64,000 nt of DNA from Variovorax sp. KK3 (GCF_001984055.1 NZ_LYVO01000002.1:124001-188000), one strand, 5' to 3'. Counted from the stretch's first letter, positions 15,013 through 25,832 are shown. Program-made: numbers and translations. Notes: a model not told the origin generated them from the sequence alone.

Positions 15013-16749
15013 TCAGTGATTGTCCCTGGGGACGAAGGCGCCGCGCTTGCCGCGCAGGAAACCCAGGTCGGCACCCTGGTCGGCCTGCAGCACGTTGTCG
15101 ACGTAGAGCTTCCAGTAGCCCGAGTCGAGCGCCGGCTTCGGCGCGGTCCACAGCGCGCGGCGGCGGGCCAGCTCTTCGTCGCTCACGTGCAGGTGCAGCA
15201 AGCGCTTCGGCACGTCGAGTTCGACGATGTCGCCGTCCTGCACCAGCGCCAGTGGCCCGCCCGCGGCGGCTTCGGGCGCGGTGTGCAGCACCACGGTGCC
15301 GTAGGCCGTGCCGCTCATGCGCGCATCGCTGATGCGGACCATGTCGGTGATGCCCTTTCGCAGCACCTTGGGCGGCAGCGGCATGTTGCCGGCCTCGGCC
15401 ATGCCGGGGTAGCCCTTGGGGCCGCAGTTCTTCAGCACCATGATGCAGTGCTCGTCGATGTCGAGCGACTCGTCGTCGATGCGCCTGTGCAGGTCGTCCG
15501 CGCTCTCGAACACCACCGCGCGGCCCTTGTGCACCAGCAGTTCGGCCGTGGCCGCGCTGGGCTTGATGATGGCGCCGTTGGGCGCCAGGTTGCCGCGCAG
15601 CACGCAGATGCCGGCCTTGTCCTTGAAGGGTGCGGCGAGCGGGCGGATGACCTGCGGGTTGTAGTTCTCGGCGTCCTTGACGTTGTCCCAAACGCTCTGG
15701 CCGGTGCAGGTGACGATGTCCTTGTGCAGGTGCTGCGCGATCTCCTTGATGACGACCGGCAGGCCGCCCGCGTAGCAGAAGTCTTCCATCAGGTACTGGC
15801 CCGAAGGTTGAAGATCGAGCAGGCACGGCAGCTCCGAAGCCAGGCGGTCGAAGTCGTCGAGGTTCAGCTCGACGCCGATGCGCCCGGCGATGGCCAGCAG
15901 ATGGATCACCAGGTTGGTGGAGCCGCCGATGGCGGCGTTGACCTTGATCGCGTTCTCGATGGCCTGGCGCGTCATGATCTTCGACATGATCAGGTCTTCG
16001 TGCACCATGTCGACGATGCGGCGACCGGCCATGCGTGCCAGCACGTTGCGCCGGCCGTCCACCGCGGGATAGGCGGCGTTGCCGGGCAGCCCGATGCCCA
16101 GCGACTCGACCATGCTCGCCATGGTGCTCGCGGTGCCCATCGTCATGCAGTGGCCGTGGCTGCGGTGCATGCAGCTTTCGGCCTCGAAGAACTCGTGCAG
16201 CTTGAGCGTGCCGGCACGCACCTGCTCGCTCATTTGCCATACGCCGGTGCCGCTGCCGAGCTCCTGGCCGCGCCACTTGCCCGACAGCATGGGGCCGCCC
16301 GACACGCCGATGGTCGGCAGGTCGACGCTGGCCGCGCCCATCATCAGCGCAGGCGTGGTCTTGTCGCAGCCCATCAGCAGCACCACGCCGTCGATCGGGT
16401 TGGCGCGGATGCTTTCTTCCACGTCCATGCTGGCCAGGTTGCGGTAGAGCATGGCGGTGGGGCGCAGCAGCGTCTCGCCCAGCGACATCACCGGGAACTC
16501 GAGCGGAAAGCCGCCGGCCTCGTACACGCCGATCTTGACCTGCTCGGCCAGTGTTCGGAAGTGCGAGTTGCAGGGCGTGAGTTCGCTGAAGGTGTTGCAG
16601 ATGCCGATGACCGGCCGGCCGTCGAATTGGTCGTGCGGCACGCCCTTGCCCTTGACCCAGCTGCGGTAGATGAAGCCGTCGCGGTCGTGGCGGCCGAACC
16701 ATTGCTGGCTGCGCAATTCGTGGGCGGGTTTGCGGCGTGAATCGCTCAT
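15013..16749 (-). CDS. IlvD/Edd-family sugar-acid dehydratase (galactonate/arabinonate type)
   Basis: A 578-residue iron-sulfur dehydratase. Cluster cysteines are visible in ICNTFSELTPCNSHF (near 50-64), LLMGCDKTTPALMMGAAS (near 124-141) and HRSHGHCMTMGTASTMA (near 195-211). The length and these motifs match L-arabinonate/D-fuconate/D-galactonate dehydratases rather than IlvD itself. It removes water from an aldonate to give a 2-keto-3-deoxy acid. With DgoK and DgoA downstream the likely substrate is D-galactonate, but related aldonates cannot be excluded. It is the first gene of the minus-strand operon, divergent from the Bug receptor, with a palindromic operator in the shared promoter region. 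Confidence 0.88.
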   Translation of the reverse strand: MSDSRRKPAHELRSQQWFGRHDRDGFIYRSWVKGKGVPHDQFDGRPVIGICNTFSELTPCNSHFRTLAEQVKIGVYEAGGFPLEFPVMSLGETLLRPTAMLYRNLASMDVEESIRANPIDGVVLLMGCDKTTPALMMGAASVDLPTIGVSGGPMLSGKWRGQELGSGTGVWQMSEQVRAGTLKLHEFFEAESCMHRSHGHCMTMGTASTMASMVESLGIGLPGNAAYPAVDGRRNVLARMAGRRIVDMVHEDLIMSKIMTRQAIENAIKVNAAIGGSTNLVIHLLAIAGRIGVELNLDDFDRLASELPCLLDLQPSGQYLMEDFCYAGGLPVVIKEIAQHLHKDIVTCTGQSVWDNVKDAENYNPQVIRPLAAPFKDKAGICVLRGNLAPNGAIIKPSAATAELLVHKGRAVVFESADDLHRRIDDESLDIDEHCIMVLKNCGPKGYPGMAEAGNMPLPPKVLRKGITDMVRISDARMSGTAYGTVVLHTAPEAAAGGPLALVQDGDIVELDVPKRLLHLHVSDEELARRRALWTAPKPALDSGYWKLYVDNVLQADQGADLGFLRGKRGAFVPRDNH

Positions 16750-16825
16750 CGTGTTTGTCTCCGGCTTGTGCCAAATCGGCGCCTCGGCAACTCAGGGTTT
16801 GTCCTGCCGGGCAGCCATTTCAATC

Positions 16826-16835
16826 ATCATATGAT
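16826..16835. promoter_or_regulatory. palindrome ATCATATGAT in the divergent sugar-acid promoter region
   Basis: A perfect ten-base palindrome between the dehydratase gene (minus) and the Bug receptor gene (plus). It contains TATGAT on both strands, a five-of-six match to a -10 box, so a bound repressor could block both promoters. The FadR-type regulator encoded in the plus arm is the obvious candidate binder. There is no second copy nearby. Confidence 0.5.
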
Positions 16836-16959
16836 AAGCCGCAGCTCGACTAGAGAGGCAAGTTTTTCGAGTGAGTTCCACAGGGATTCCTCGGAGATTC
16901 CCAAGAGATCCCATAGAGACACGGCGGCCCTGGCCCCGCCCATTGCAGGAGATAAAGCC

Positions 16960-17934
16960 ATGCCCGATTTCCACGACACCACGCGCCGCCGCATCCTGCA
17001 GGGCCTGGGTCTCGCCGCACTTCCTCTGTCCTGGCCCGCGTTGGCCGACACCTACCCGGCCAAGCCGGTCGAGCTGGTCGTCCCGGCCTCGGCAGGCGGC
17101 GGCACCGACGCGCTGGCGCGTGCCTTCGCCGAGGCGGTGAAGAAGCACCTGCCGCAGCCCGCGGTGGTCAACGACAAGCCGGGTGCGAGCGGCGTGGTCG
17201 GCATGAGCGACGTGCTCAATGCCAAGCCCGACGGCTACAAGGTCAGCGTGGTGATCGCCGAGCTGGTGATCCTGCCGCACCTGGGCTTGTCGAAATTCAC
17301 TTACGCCGACTTTCAGCCCGTGGCGCGGCTCAACGCCGACCCGGCCGCGATCACGGTGCAGGCCGATTCGCCGTGGAACACCATCGAAGATTTCCTGGCC
17401 GCCGCCAAGGCCAAGCCGGGTGAAGTGAAGGTCGGCAACTCGGGCAATGGCTCGATCTGGCACCTGGCCGCCGCGGGCCTGGAAGACAAGACCGGCGTCA
17501 AGTTCAACCATGTGCCCTACCAAGGCGCGGCACCGGGCGTGGTGGCGCTGCTGGGTGGGCACATCGACGCGGTGGCCGTGAGCCCCGGCGAGGTGGCGGC
17601 GCATGTTCAGGGCGGCAAGCTCAAGATGCTGGCGGTCATGGCCGACCAGCGCCTCAAGGCCTTCGACAAGGTGCCCACGCTCAAGGAGCGCAAGATCGAC
17701 CTGTCGATCGGCACCTGGCGCGGCCTGGCGGTGGTCAAGGCCACGCCGGCGGACATCGTGACGGTGCTGCGCACGGCCACGCGCAAGGCGGCGGACGAGC
17801 CGATGCTGCGCGAGCAGCTGGAAAAGCTGAACCTGGGCTTCGCCTACCTCGATGCCGACGCGTTCGGCCAGGCGATGCAGCGCGACCACGAGTACTTCAA
17901 GCAACTGGTGCAGAAGGTCGGCATCAAGCCCTGA
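16960..17934 (+). CDS. Bug-family tripartite tricarboxylate receptor of the sugar-acid island
   Basis: A 324-residue Bug/TctC binding protein. A twin-arginine-like leader (TTRRRILQGLGLAALPLSWPALA) is cleaved near residue 28. The receptor core begins with YPAKPVELVVPASAGGGTDALAR and contains NHVPYQGAAPGVVALLGGHID. It would bind an organic or sugar acid in the periplasm. No TctA/TctB genes adjoin it; the importer in this unit is an ABC system, so its partner permease is unknown. AGGAG lies eight bases before the ATG. It is the first gene of the plus arm. Confidence 0.9.
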   Translation: MPDFHDTTRRRILQGLGLAALPLSWPALADTYPAKPVELVVPASAGGGTDALARAFAEAVKKHLPQPAVVNDKPGASGVVGMSDVLNAKPDGYKVSVVIAELVILPHLGLSKFTYADFQPVARLNADPAAITVQADSPWNTIEDFLAAAKAKPGEVKVGNSGNGSIWHLAAAGLEDKTGVKFNHVPYQGAAPGVVALLGGHIDAVAVSPGEVAAHVQGGKLKMLAVMADQRLKAFDKVPTLKERKIDLSIGTWRGLAVVKATPADIVTVLRTATRKAADEPMLREQLEKLNLGFAYLDADAFGQAMQRDHEYFKQLVQKVGIKP

Positions 17935-17965
17935 GCCCCGGCTCGCCCACTCCGAAGCCAAGCCC

Positions 17966-18916
17966 ATGAACACGCCCGCTCGCCCCGAGGTGCTGGTCGT
18001 TGCACCGCTGATGCCCTTTCTGATGGAAGCGCTGCAGCGCGAGTACGTCGTCCACGACCGCACGCATGTCAACGACCCCAGTGCCTTCGCCGCCATCGCG
18101 CCGCGCATCCGTGGCGTGGTGGCCAACGGCGAGGCCAAGGTGCCGCTCGCGCTGATGGACCAGCTGCCCGCGCTCGAAGTGATCTCCGTCTTCGGCGTGG
18201 GCTACGACGGCGTCGACGTTCCTGCGGCGCACGAGCGAAAGGTGCCCGTGACCAACACGCCCGAGGTGCTCAACGACGACGTGGCCGACCTCGCCATCGG
18301 CCTGCTGCTGTCGATCGCGCGCCGCATTCCGCAGGCCGACCGCTTCGTGCGCGACGGGCAATGGCCGCAGGGGCCGTTTCCGCTGAACCGCAAGGTGTCG
18401 GGCGCGCGCCTGGGCCTGGTCGGCATCGGCCGCATCGGGCAGGCCATCGCGAAGCGTGCGCGTGCCTTCGGCATGTCGATCGCCTACACCGCGCGCTCGC
18501 CGCGTGAAGGCGTCGACGGCACGTATCACGCCGACCCCGTGGCGCTCGCCGCAGCGGTCGATTTCCTGGTCGTCATCACGCCCGGCGGCGCCGGCACGCG
18601 CGGGCTGATCGATGCGCGTGTGCTGGAGGCGCTGGGCCCGCAGGGCTACTTGGTCAACGTCGCGCGCGGCAGCGTGGTCGACGAGCCGGCACTGGTCGAA
18701 GCACTGCAGAAGGGCACGATCGCCGGCGCGGCGCTCGACGTCTTCGCAGCCGAACCGCAGGTGCCCGAGGCGCTGTGGGCCATGCCCAACGTGGTGCTCA
18801 CGCCGCACATGGCCAGCGGCACTCGGCAGACGCGCGAGGCGATGGCGCAGCTCACCTTCGACAACCTGCGCGCGCACTTCGCGGGCAAGCCGCTGCTGAC
18901 ACCCGTCGACGCCTGA
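17966..18916 (+). CDS. D-isomer-specific 2-hydroxyacid dehydrogenase
   Basis: A 316-residue NAD(P)-dependent 2-hydroxyacid dehydrogenase of the glyoxylate/hydroxypyruvate reductase type. It has the Rossmann loop LGLVGIGRIGQAIAKRA near residue 152, the catalytic arginine region LVNVARGSVVDEPAL near 228, a Glu in AAEPQVPEAL, and the His in VLTPHMASGT near 283. It interconverts 2-keto and D-2-hydroxy acids. In this operon it could handle tartronate semialdehyde, hydroxypyruvate or a 2-keto aldonate; the substrate is not visible from sequence. It lies 31 bases after the Bug gene and 15 bases before the regulator. Confidence 0.87.
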   Translation: MNTPARPEVLVVAPLMPFLMEALQREYVVHDRTHVNDPSAFAAIAPRIRGVVANGEAKVPLALMDQLPALEVISVFGVGYDGVDVPAAHERKVPVTNTPEVLNDDVADLAIGLLLSIARRIPQADRFVRDGQWPQGPFPLNRKVSGARLGLVGIGRIGQAIAKRARAFGMSIAYTARSPREGVDGTYHADPVALAAAVDFLVVITPGGAGTRGLIDARVLEALGPQGYLVNVARGSVVDEPALVEALQKGTIAGAALDVFAAEPQVPEALWAMPNVVLTPHMASGTRQTREAMAQLTFDNLRAHFAGKPLLTPVDA

Positions 18917-18931
18917 AGGAGCATTGCCTTC

Positions 18932-19678
18932 GTGAGCAAGAACATCCACGGCCGCACGCTGGACCTGCTGGGCGAGGCCATCGTCTCGCGCCGCTATGCG
19001 GTCGGCGCGTCGATGCCCGCCGAGCCCTTGCTGTGCGAGGAGTTCGGCGTCAGCCGCACCGTGGTGCGCGAGGCGGTCAAGTCGCTCGTGGCCAAGGGGC
19101 TCATCGTCACCGGCCCCAAGGTCGGCACGCGCGTGCTGCCGGAAGACCGCTGGAACTGGTTCGACCCGGACGTGATCACCTGGCAGTCGCGCGCCGGGCT
19201 CACGGCCGAGTTCCTGCGCGACCTGCAAGACCTGCGGCGCGTGGTCGAGCCGGCGGCAGTGCGGCTGGCGGCCGAGCGCGCCACCGATGCCGACATCGCC
19301 GAGATCGAGGAAGCCTACGCCGGCATGAAGGCCGCGATCGAGCATGGTGGGGACTACGTGAGCAGCGACCTGCGCTTCCACCACGGCCTGCTGGCGGCCG
19401 CGCAGAACCGCATGCTCGCGCAGATGAGCAAGGCGCTAGGCGCCTTGCTGCGCACGAGCTTCGAACTGTCGACCGCCAAGAAGGACGGCCCCGCGATGTC
19501 GCTGCCGCTGCACCGCGCGGTGCTCGATGCAGTGATCGCGCACAACCCGGCGCGTGCCGAGCGCGCCATCATCAAGCTGATCGACGGCGCGCGCGAGGAC
19601 ATCGAGGAAGTCCTGCAATCGCGCCGGCGCCTGCCGCGCGTCAACCGCGCGCCACCGCGCCTCAAGGCCGCCGCCTGA
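18932..19678 (+). CDS. FadR-type GntR regulator of the sugar-acid island
   Basis: A 248-residue GntR/FCD regulator. The winged helix is at about residues 5-75 (ALLCEEFGVSRTVVREAVKSLVAKGL and the wing VGTRVLP). A DgoR/GalR-like linker follows (WNWFDPDVITWQSR), then an all-helical FCD domain with metal-site residues (DLRFHHGLLAAAQN near 148-161, HRAVLDAVIAHNPARAE). The FDPDVITW linker is typical of galactonate and sugar-acid regulators. It starts with GTG, preceded by GAAGGAG. It probably represses both arms through the ATCATATGAT palindrome and is released by a pathway sugar acid. Confidence 0.88.
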   Translation: MSKNIHGRTLDLLGEAIVSRRYAVGASMPAEPLLCEEFGVSRTVVREAVKSLVAKGLIVTGPKVGTRVLPEDRWNWFDPDVITWQSRAGLTAEFLRDLQDLRRVVEPAAVRLAAERATDADIAEIEEAYAGMKAAIEHGGDYVSSDLRFHHGLLAAAQNRMLAQMSKALGALLRTSFELSTAKKDGPAMSLPLHRAVLDAVIAHNPARAERAIIKLIDGAREDIEEVLQSRRRLPRVNRAPPRLKAAA

Positions 19679-19755
19679 GGCTGCGGCCGCACCGTTTCCC
19701 GTTCCCAGTCCGCTCGCCCACCGAGCATTCCATCGAACCGAAGAGGAGACACAGC

Positions 19756-21132
19756 ATGAAACTCAAGGCACTCATGATCCCCGTCGTCGCCGCGCTAGGC
19801 CTGGCCTTCGCGGGCCAGGCCGCCGCGCAGGAGAAGCTCACCGTCTGGTGGGTCAAGGGCTTCTACAAGGCGGAAGACGATGCGCTGTTCGCGGCCATCA
19901 AGAAGTTCGAGGACAAGCACAAGGGCGTGAAGGTCGAGCTTTCGCAGTACCCGGTGCAGGACATGATTCCCAAGACCGTCTCGGCGCTCGACTCCGGCAG
20001 CCCGCCCGACGTGGCCTACGCCGACGTCTACGACTTCCAGGTCACCGGCAAGTGGGCCTTCGACGGCAAGCTCGAAGACATCAGCAGCGTCATCTCGCCG
20101 ATGGCGAGCCGCTTCGCGACGAACACGGTCGAGACCACCTTCCTCTACAACGACCAGAGCAAGTCGAAGGCGTATTACGCCTTTCCGATCAAGCAGCAGA
20201 CGATGCACATCGAGTACTGGATCGACATGCTGACGGAGGCGGGCTTCAAGGAATCGGACATTCCGACCACCTGGAAGGAATACTGGTCGTTCTGGTGCGA
20301 CAAGGTGCAGCCGGCCAGCCGCCAGAAGAGCGGCAAGCGCACCTTCGGCATCGGCATGCCGATGGGCGTGGACGCGAGCGACTCCTTCTATTCCTTCCTG
20401 ACCTTCATGGACGCGTACAACGTGCAGCTGGTCAACGACAGCGGCAAGCTGCTGGTCGACGACCCGAAGGTGCGCACCGGCCTGATCGGCGCGCTCACCG
20501 ACTACACCGCGCCCTACACCAAGGGCTGCACGCCGCCTTCGTCCACCAGCTGGAAGGACCCGGACAACAACGTCGCCTTCCACAACAAGACGACCGTGAT
20601 GACGCACAACGCGACCATCTCGATCGCCGCCAAGTGGCTCGACGACATGAACAACGCATCGCTCACGCCCGAGCAGCGCGAAGAAGCGAAGAAGAACTTC
20701 ACCGAGCGCATTCGCACGGCCGGCTTCCCGAGCAAGCCCGACGGCACCAAGATGATCTACCGCACGGCGGTGAAGACCGGCGTGATCTTCAAGGACGCCA
20801 AGAACAAGAAGCGCGCCAAGGAGTTCGTGACCTTCCTCATGCAGGAAGAAAACCTCACGCCGTACGTCGAGGGCTCGCTGGGCCGCTGGTTCCCGGTGAC
20901 CAAGGCCGGCCAGGCGCGTGATTTCTGGAAGGCCGACCCGCACCGCCAATCGGTGTTCAACCAGTACGCGAACGGCACCGTGCCCTTCGAATTCACCAAG
21001 AACTACAAGTTCACCGTGCTCAACAACGAGAACGTGTGGGCCAAGGCGATGAACCGCGTCATCAACGACAAGGTGCCGGTGGACAAGGCGGTCGACGAGA
21101 TGATCGAGCGCATCAAGGTGGTCGCGCGCTGA
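19756..21132 (+). CDS. ABC sugar-type solute-binding protein (family 1)
   Basis: A 458-residue periplasmic binding protein with a Sec leader (MKLKALMIPVVAALGLAFAGQAAAQ, cut near residue 25). The core is a family 1 extracellular binding fold (KLTVWWVKGFYKAEDDAL, PPDVAYADVYDF, AYYAFPIKQQTMHIEYW). It is the receptor for the two permeases and the ATPase that follow, forming a CUT1-like importer. The expected ligand is a sugar, sugar acid or glycoside feeding the dehydratase pathway; that is inferred from the operon. A GAGGAG site is eight bases before the ATG. Confidence 0.88.
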   Translation: MKLKALMIPVVAALGLAFAGQAAAQEKLTVWWVKGFYKAEDDALFAAIKKFEDKHKGVKVELSQYPVQDMIPKTVSALDSGSPPDVAYADVYDFQVTGKWAFDGKLEDISSVISPMASRFATNTVETTFLYNDQSKSKAYYAFPIKQQTMHIEYWIDMLTEAGFKESDIPTTWKEYWSFWCDKVQPASRQKSGKRTFGIGMPMGVDASDSFYSFLTFMDAYNVQLVNDSGKLLVDDPKVRTGLIGALTDYTAPYTKGCTPPSSTSWKDPDNNVAFHNKTTVMTHNATISIAAKWLDDMNNASLTPEQREEAKKNFTERIRTAGFPSKPDGTKMIYRTAVKTGVIFKDAKNKKRAKEFVTFLMQEENLTPYVEGSLGRWFPVTKAGQARDFWKADPHRQSVFNQYANGTVPFEFTKNYKFTVLNNENVWAKAMNRVINDKVPVDKAVDEMIERIKVVAR

Positions 21133-21154
21133 GGCGCTGCGAGGGGAATCTTCC

Positions 21155-22033
21155 ATGAGCTCCACCACGACTGCCGTGGCCGGTGCCGCGGCCGGCGCCG
21201 CGCCAGCCGACGCGCGCCCGGGCCGCTGGCAGTTCTGGGGGCGGCTCATGGTCGCGCCCTACTTGCTGATCTTCGCGGTGTTCGTGCTCTACCCGGTGTG
21301 CTACGGCCTGTGGCTGGCCCGGCATCCGCAGAGCTACGTACACCTGGTGGACGATCCGATCTTCTTCCGGTCGGTGGTCAACACCATCGTGTTCCTGGTG
21401 GTCGCCATCAACGTGAAGATGCTGCTGGCGCTGGTGCTCTCGGGCTTCTTCGTGCAGTCGCGCTGGTGGATCAAGATCTTGGCCGGCATCTTCATCCTGC
21501 CCTGGGCGATGCCCTCGATTCCGACCATTCTCTCGGTGCGCTTCATGCTCAACCCGGAGTGGGGCGTGATCAACACCACCATCTTCCGCCTGACCGGCGC
21601 GGATGGGCCCAACTGGCTCAACGACCCGACGCTGGCGCTGAGCTTCGCGATGCTCATGCACATCTGGAAGTCGCTGCCTTTCTGGACGCTCATCCTGGTG
21701 GCCGGGCGGCTGGCGATCCCGAGCGAGCAGTACGAGGCGGCCTCGGTCGACGGCGCCACGTCGTGGCAGAAGTTCCGCTTCATCAGCTGGCCATCGCTGC
21801 GCACGCTGTACCTGACGTCGACCATTCTTTCGATGATCTGGACGCTGGGCGACTTCAACAGCGTCTACCTGCTGACCGGGGGTGGGCCGGCCGACCTGAC
21901 GCATGTGCTGGCGACGTTGGGCATCCGTTATCTGCGGCTCGATCAGGTGGACCTGTCTATGGCTTCCATCGTTGTGGCGATGCCGCTGGTGTTGCCTCTC
22001 GTCTACTTCATGATGAAGAGGCTGTCGAAATGA
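21155..22033 (+). CDS. ABC sugar-type permease, first subunit
   Basis: A 292-residue MalF/UgpA-like permease with six membrane segments. The cytoplasmic coupling loop reads EAASVDGATSWQKFRFISWP (near 195-215), the EAA motif that docks on the ATPase. It lies 22 bases after the binding-protein gene and overlaps the next permease start (ATGA). It transports the ligand of that binding protein across the inner membrane. Confidence 0.9.
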   Translation: MSSTTTAVAGAAAGAAPADARPGRWQFWGRLMVAPYLLIFAVFVLYPVCYGLWLARHPQSYVHLVDDPIFFRSVVNTIVFLVVAINVKMLLALVLSGFFVQSRWWIKILAGIFILPWAMPSIPTILSVRFMLNPEWGVINTTIFRLTGADGPNWLNDPTLALSFAMLMHIWKSLPFWTLILVAGRLAIPSEQYEAASVDGATSWQKFRFISWPSLRTLYLTSTILSMIWTLGDFNSVYLLTGGGPADLTHVLATLGIRYLRLDQVDLSMASIVVAMPLVLPLVYFMMKRLSK

Positions 22034-22884
22034 GCCGCCCCATGACGCTCAAGTCCGTGGGAACGGAGGCGAAGCTCCTGCTCATCGGCATTCCCGTGCT
22101 GCTGTGGACGTTGATCCCCGTCTACCACATGGTGCTGTTCGCGATCTCGCCGCGCGACTCGGCGACATCGGGCCGGCTGTGGCCCACTTCGCCGACGCTC
22201 AACAACTTCCGCATCGTGTTCGAGCAGAAGCATTTCTACCTCGACCACTTCTGGGTGCAGCTCGGCAACTCGCTGATCATCGCGCTGTCGGTGGGTGTGC
22301 TGACGCTCTTCGTGGCCACCACCGCGGCCTTCGCGATCAGCCGGCTCAAGGTGCGCGGCGGCCGCACGGTGATGAACATGGCGCTGTTCACCTATTTCAT
22401 TCCGGCGGCCTTTCTGGCCGTGCCCATGTACAAGACCATGGGCAACTACGGCCTGCTCAACAGCCAGTGGTCGCTCATCCTGGCGATGGTGACGATCGCG
22501 TCGCCGTACTGCATCTGGGTGCTCAAGCAGGCCTCGGACAAGCTGCCCTACGAGCTCGACGAGGCCGCACGCATGGACGGCGCGTCGCCGCTGCAACTGT
22601 TCCGCCTGGTGTACCTGCCGCTGATGGTTCCGTCGCTGGTGGCGGTGGGCACCTATTCGCTGCTGCTGGCGTGGAACGAGTACCTCTACGCTTTCCTGCT
22701 GCTGTCGAACGATCGCAGCGTCACGCTGGCCGTAGCGCTAGGCAACTTCCTCGCGGCCGACGATTCGCCGTGGGAGTTGCTGATGGCCACCGGCCTGATC
22801 TATGCGCTGCCGCCCGCGGCCATCTACTACGCATTCAAGCGCTACATGGTGGGCGGCCTCACGGCCGGCGCCGTGAAGAGCTGA
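22030..22884 (+). CDS. ABC sugar-type permease, second subunit
   Basis: A 284-residue MalG/UgpE-like permease with six membrane segments and the EAA loop DEAARMDGASPLQLFRLVYLP near 177-197. The start overlaps the stop of the first permease by four bases, so the two subunits are made in equal amounts. It completes the transmembrane channel of the CUT1-like importer. Confidence 0.9.
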   Translation: MSRPMTLKSVGTEAKLLLIGIPVLLWTLIPVYHMVLFAISPRDSATSGRLWPTSPTLNNFRIVFEQKHFYLDHFWVQLGNSLIIALSVGVLTLFVATTAAFAISRLKVRGGRTVMNMALFTYFIPAAFLAVPMYKTMGNYGLLNSQWSLILAMVTIASPYCIWVLKQASDKLPYELDEAARMDGASPLQLFRLVYLPLMVPSLVAVGTYSLLLAWNEYLYAFLLLSNDRSVTLAVALGNFLAADDSPWELLMATGLIYALPPAAIYYAFKRYMVGGLTAGAVKS

Positions 22885-22895
22885 GGAAGAAATCC

Positions 22896-23966
<1,071 letters not shown>

Positions 23967-23987
23967 GCGCCGAACGCCGCCAGGGCC

Positions 23988-25832
23988 TCACGGCGTGAGG
24001 TTGGTGATGCGGGTGGTGGCTGGCGGCGCCAGCGGGCTGTTGGCCGCGATGTAGGCCTCCAGCGCGTCGACGTCCTGGTCGCCGCCGAGCGCGTCCGTGC
24101 CCTGGTTGAACACGGTGAAGTTGTCCCCGCCCGTGGCCAGGAAGCTGTTCATCGTCACGCGGTAGGTGGTGGCGTCGCTCATCGCGGTGCCGTTGAGCGC
24201 CATCGCCGTGATGCGGGAGCCGGCCGCCTTCGACAAGTCGTAGCTGTAGCTGAGCGACCTGGAAGGCAGCAGCACGCGCGGCTGGGCCACGGTGTTGGCG
24301 CCGCTGTTGAACTGCTGTTCGAGCACGGCGCGGATCTGCGCGCCGGTCATGGTCTTGACCACCAGGCTGTTGCCGAAGGGCTGAACCGTGAAGATCTGGC
24401 CGTAGCTCACGTCGCCGCTGGCCGCGGGCGTGAGGTCGGCGCGCACGCCGCCGGGGTTCATGAAAGCGATTTGAGCGCCGCCCTTCGACGGCGCGGCGGT
24501 GGCGGCCAACTGCGCGTCGGCGATCAGGTTGCCCAGCGGGCTCTCGCGCGAAGGAGACGAGGTGCGGGTGGCGGGGCCGGTCAGCTGGCCCACCACGCGC
24601 TGCACCAGCGGCGCGGCCACGGCTGCGTAATTCGCGATAAGCGCGGCGACGGTCTGGTTCTTGGCGAACACCGGGTATTGATCGGTCGTGGCCACGGTGG
24701 CGGCGCCGCTCGTGAAGGCTTCGCTCTGCACGATCACGTTGTTGGCCGACTTGGCCGTGACCTTGCGCGTGCGGGTGTCGATGGTCAGGTCGATGTCGGT
24801 GAGCAGCGTGCCGTACTGGCCCGCGCTGGTCAGCAGGAAAGGCTTGGCGGCGTTCATCTTCCCGTAGTCGCACACATAGGCGCGGTGGGTGTGGCCCGAG
24901 ATCACGACGTCGACTGCGGGATCGAGCCTGTCGAGGATGGGCAGCACGTCGCCTGACAAGCCCGCGCAGCTCTTGTCGTTGTATCCCACCGTGGTGGTGG
25001 CGCCTTCGTGAACCACGACCACGATCGCATCGGCGCCCTGCGACTTGAGCTGCGGAATCAAGGCGTTGGCGGTGTCCGCCTCGTCCTTGAACGTCAGGCC
25101 GGCCACGCCGGACGGCGTCACGATGGTCGGCGTGCCCTTGAGCGTCATGCCGATGAAGCCCACCTTCACCGTCGCCCCGTCCTGCGTGAAGCTCTTGATG
25201 CCGGTCGCGGGGAAAAGGGTGTTGCCGTCCCCCTTGACGGTGTTGGCCGCCAGAAAGCCGAAGTTGGCGCCCGGGAAGGCCTTGTTGACGCGGCAAGGCT
25301 CGAGCGGCGTGTTCTTCGCGCAGCCGCCGTTCTTCATGCGCAGCAGTTCGGTCTGGCCTTTGTCGAACTCATGATTGCCGACCGCGTTGAAGTCGATCTT
25401 CATTTCGTTGACGGCCTCGATGGTCGGCTCGTCCAGGAACAAGGACGACACCAGCGGCGAAGCACCGATCATGTCGCCGGCCGATACGACGGCGTTGTTC
25501 GGGTTTCGCGCCTTCAGCGCGGCAACGGCGGTGGCCATGTACGCCACGCCACCGGCGGGCACGGAGACCGTGCCGCCCCCGGTGGCGGGTGCGCTGATCG
25601 AGACCTTGGGCGGCTCCAGGTTTCCATGCAGATCGTTGAAGCTGATGAGCTTCACGTCCATCTTTTCAGGGGGCGTGGGCGTTGGTGGCGTGGGCGGCGG
25701 CGTGTTCGGCGTGCCACCCCCGACGCTAGGCAGGACGAACGGAAAGCCGCCGCCACCGCCACCACCGCAGGCCGACAGCAGCGCTGCGGCGACGGCGCCG
25801 GCGAGTGCGGCATGTTTCAACGAGATGCGCAT
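23988..25832 (-). CDS. 5'-nucleotidase/metallophosphatase lipoprotein
   Basis: A 614-residue UshA-like bifunctional enzyme. The lipobox LLSAC (lipidated Cys near 22) is followed by seven glycines and a Pro/Thr-rich linker to about residue 55. Metal-binding motifs are ISFNDLHGNLEPP, SAGDMIGASPL and GNHEFDKGQ in the N-terminal domain, then SGHTHRAYVC. The C-terminal 5'-nucleotidase domain begins near 395 (GQLTGPATRTSSPSRESPLG) and includes NPGGVRADL. It probably hydrolyses nucleotides or UDP-sugars at the outer membrane or periplasm. The glycine run directly after the lipid-anchored cysteine is unusual and recurs in the PQQ enzyme at 31817. Confidence 0.88.
   Translation of the reverse strand: MRISLKHAALAGAVAAALLSACGGGGGGGFPFVLPSVGGGTPNTPPPTPPTPTPPEKMDVKLISFNDLHGNLEPPKVSISAPATGGGTVSVPAGGVAYMATAVAALKARNPNNAVVSAGDMIGASPLVSSLFLDEPTIEAVNEMKIDFNAVGNHEFDKGQTELLRMKNGGCAKNTPLEPCRVNKAFPGANFGFLAANTVKGDGNTLFPATGIKSFTQDGATVKVGFIGMTLKGTPTIVTPSGVAGLTFKDEADTANALIPQLKSQGADAIVVVVHEGATTTVGYNDKSCAGLSGDVLPILDRLDPAVDVVISGHTHRAYVCDYGKMNAAKPFLLTSAGQYGTLLTDIDLTIDTRTRKVTAKSANNVIVQSEAFTSGAATVATTDQYPVFAKNQTVAALIANYAAVAAPLVQRVVGQLTGPATRTSSPSRESPLGNLIADAQLAATAAPSKGGAQIAFMNPGGVRADLTPAASGDVSYGQIFTVQPFGNSLVVKTMTGAQIRAVLEQQFNSGANTVAQPRVLLPSRSLSYSYDLSKAAGSRITAMALNGTAMSDATTYRVTMNSFLATGGDNFTVFNQGTDALGGDQDVDALEAYIAANSPLAPPATTRITNLTP

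Noticed and set aside
23986-24000. Bidirectional terminator between the ABC ATPase and nucleotidase genes
   Set aside because: CCTCAC-GGC-GTGAGG is a fair hairpin but it has no T-tract on either side and overlaps the nucleotidase stop.
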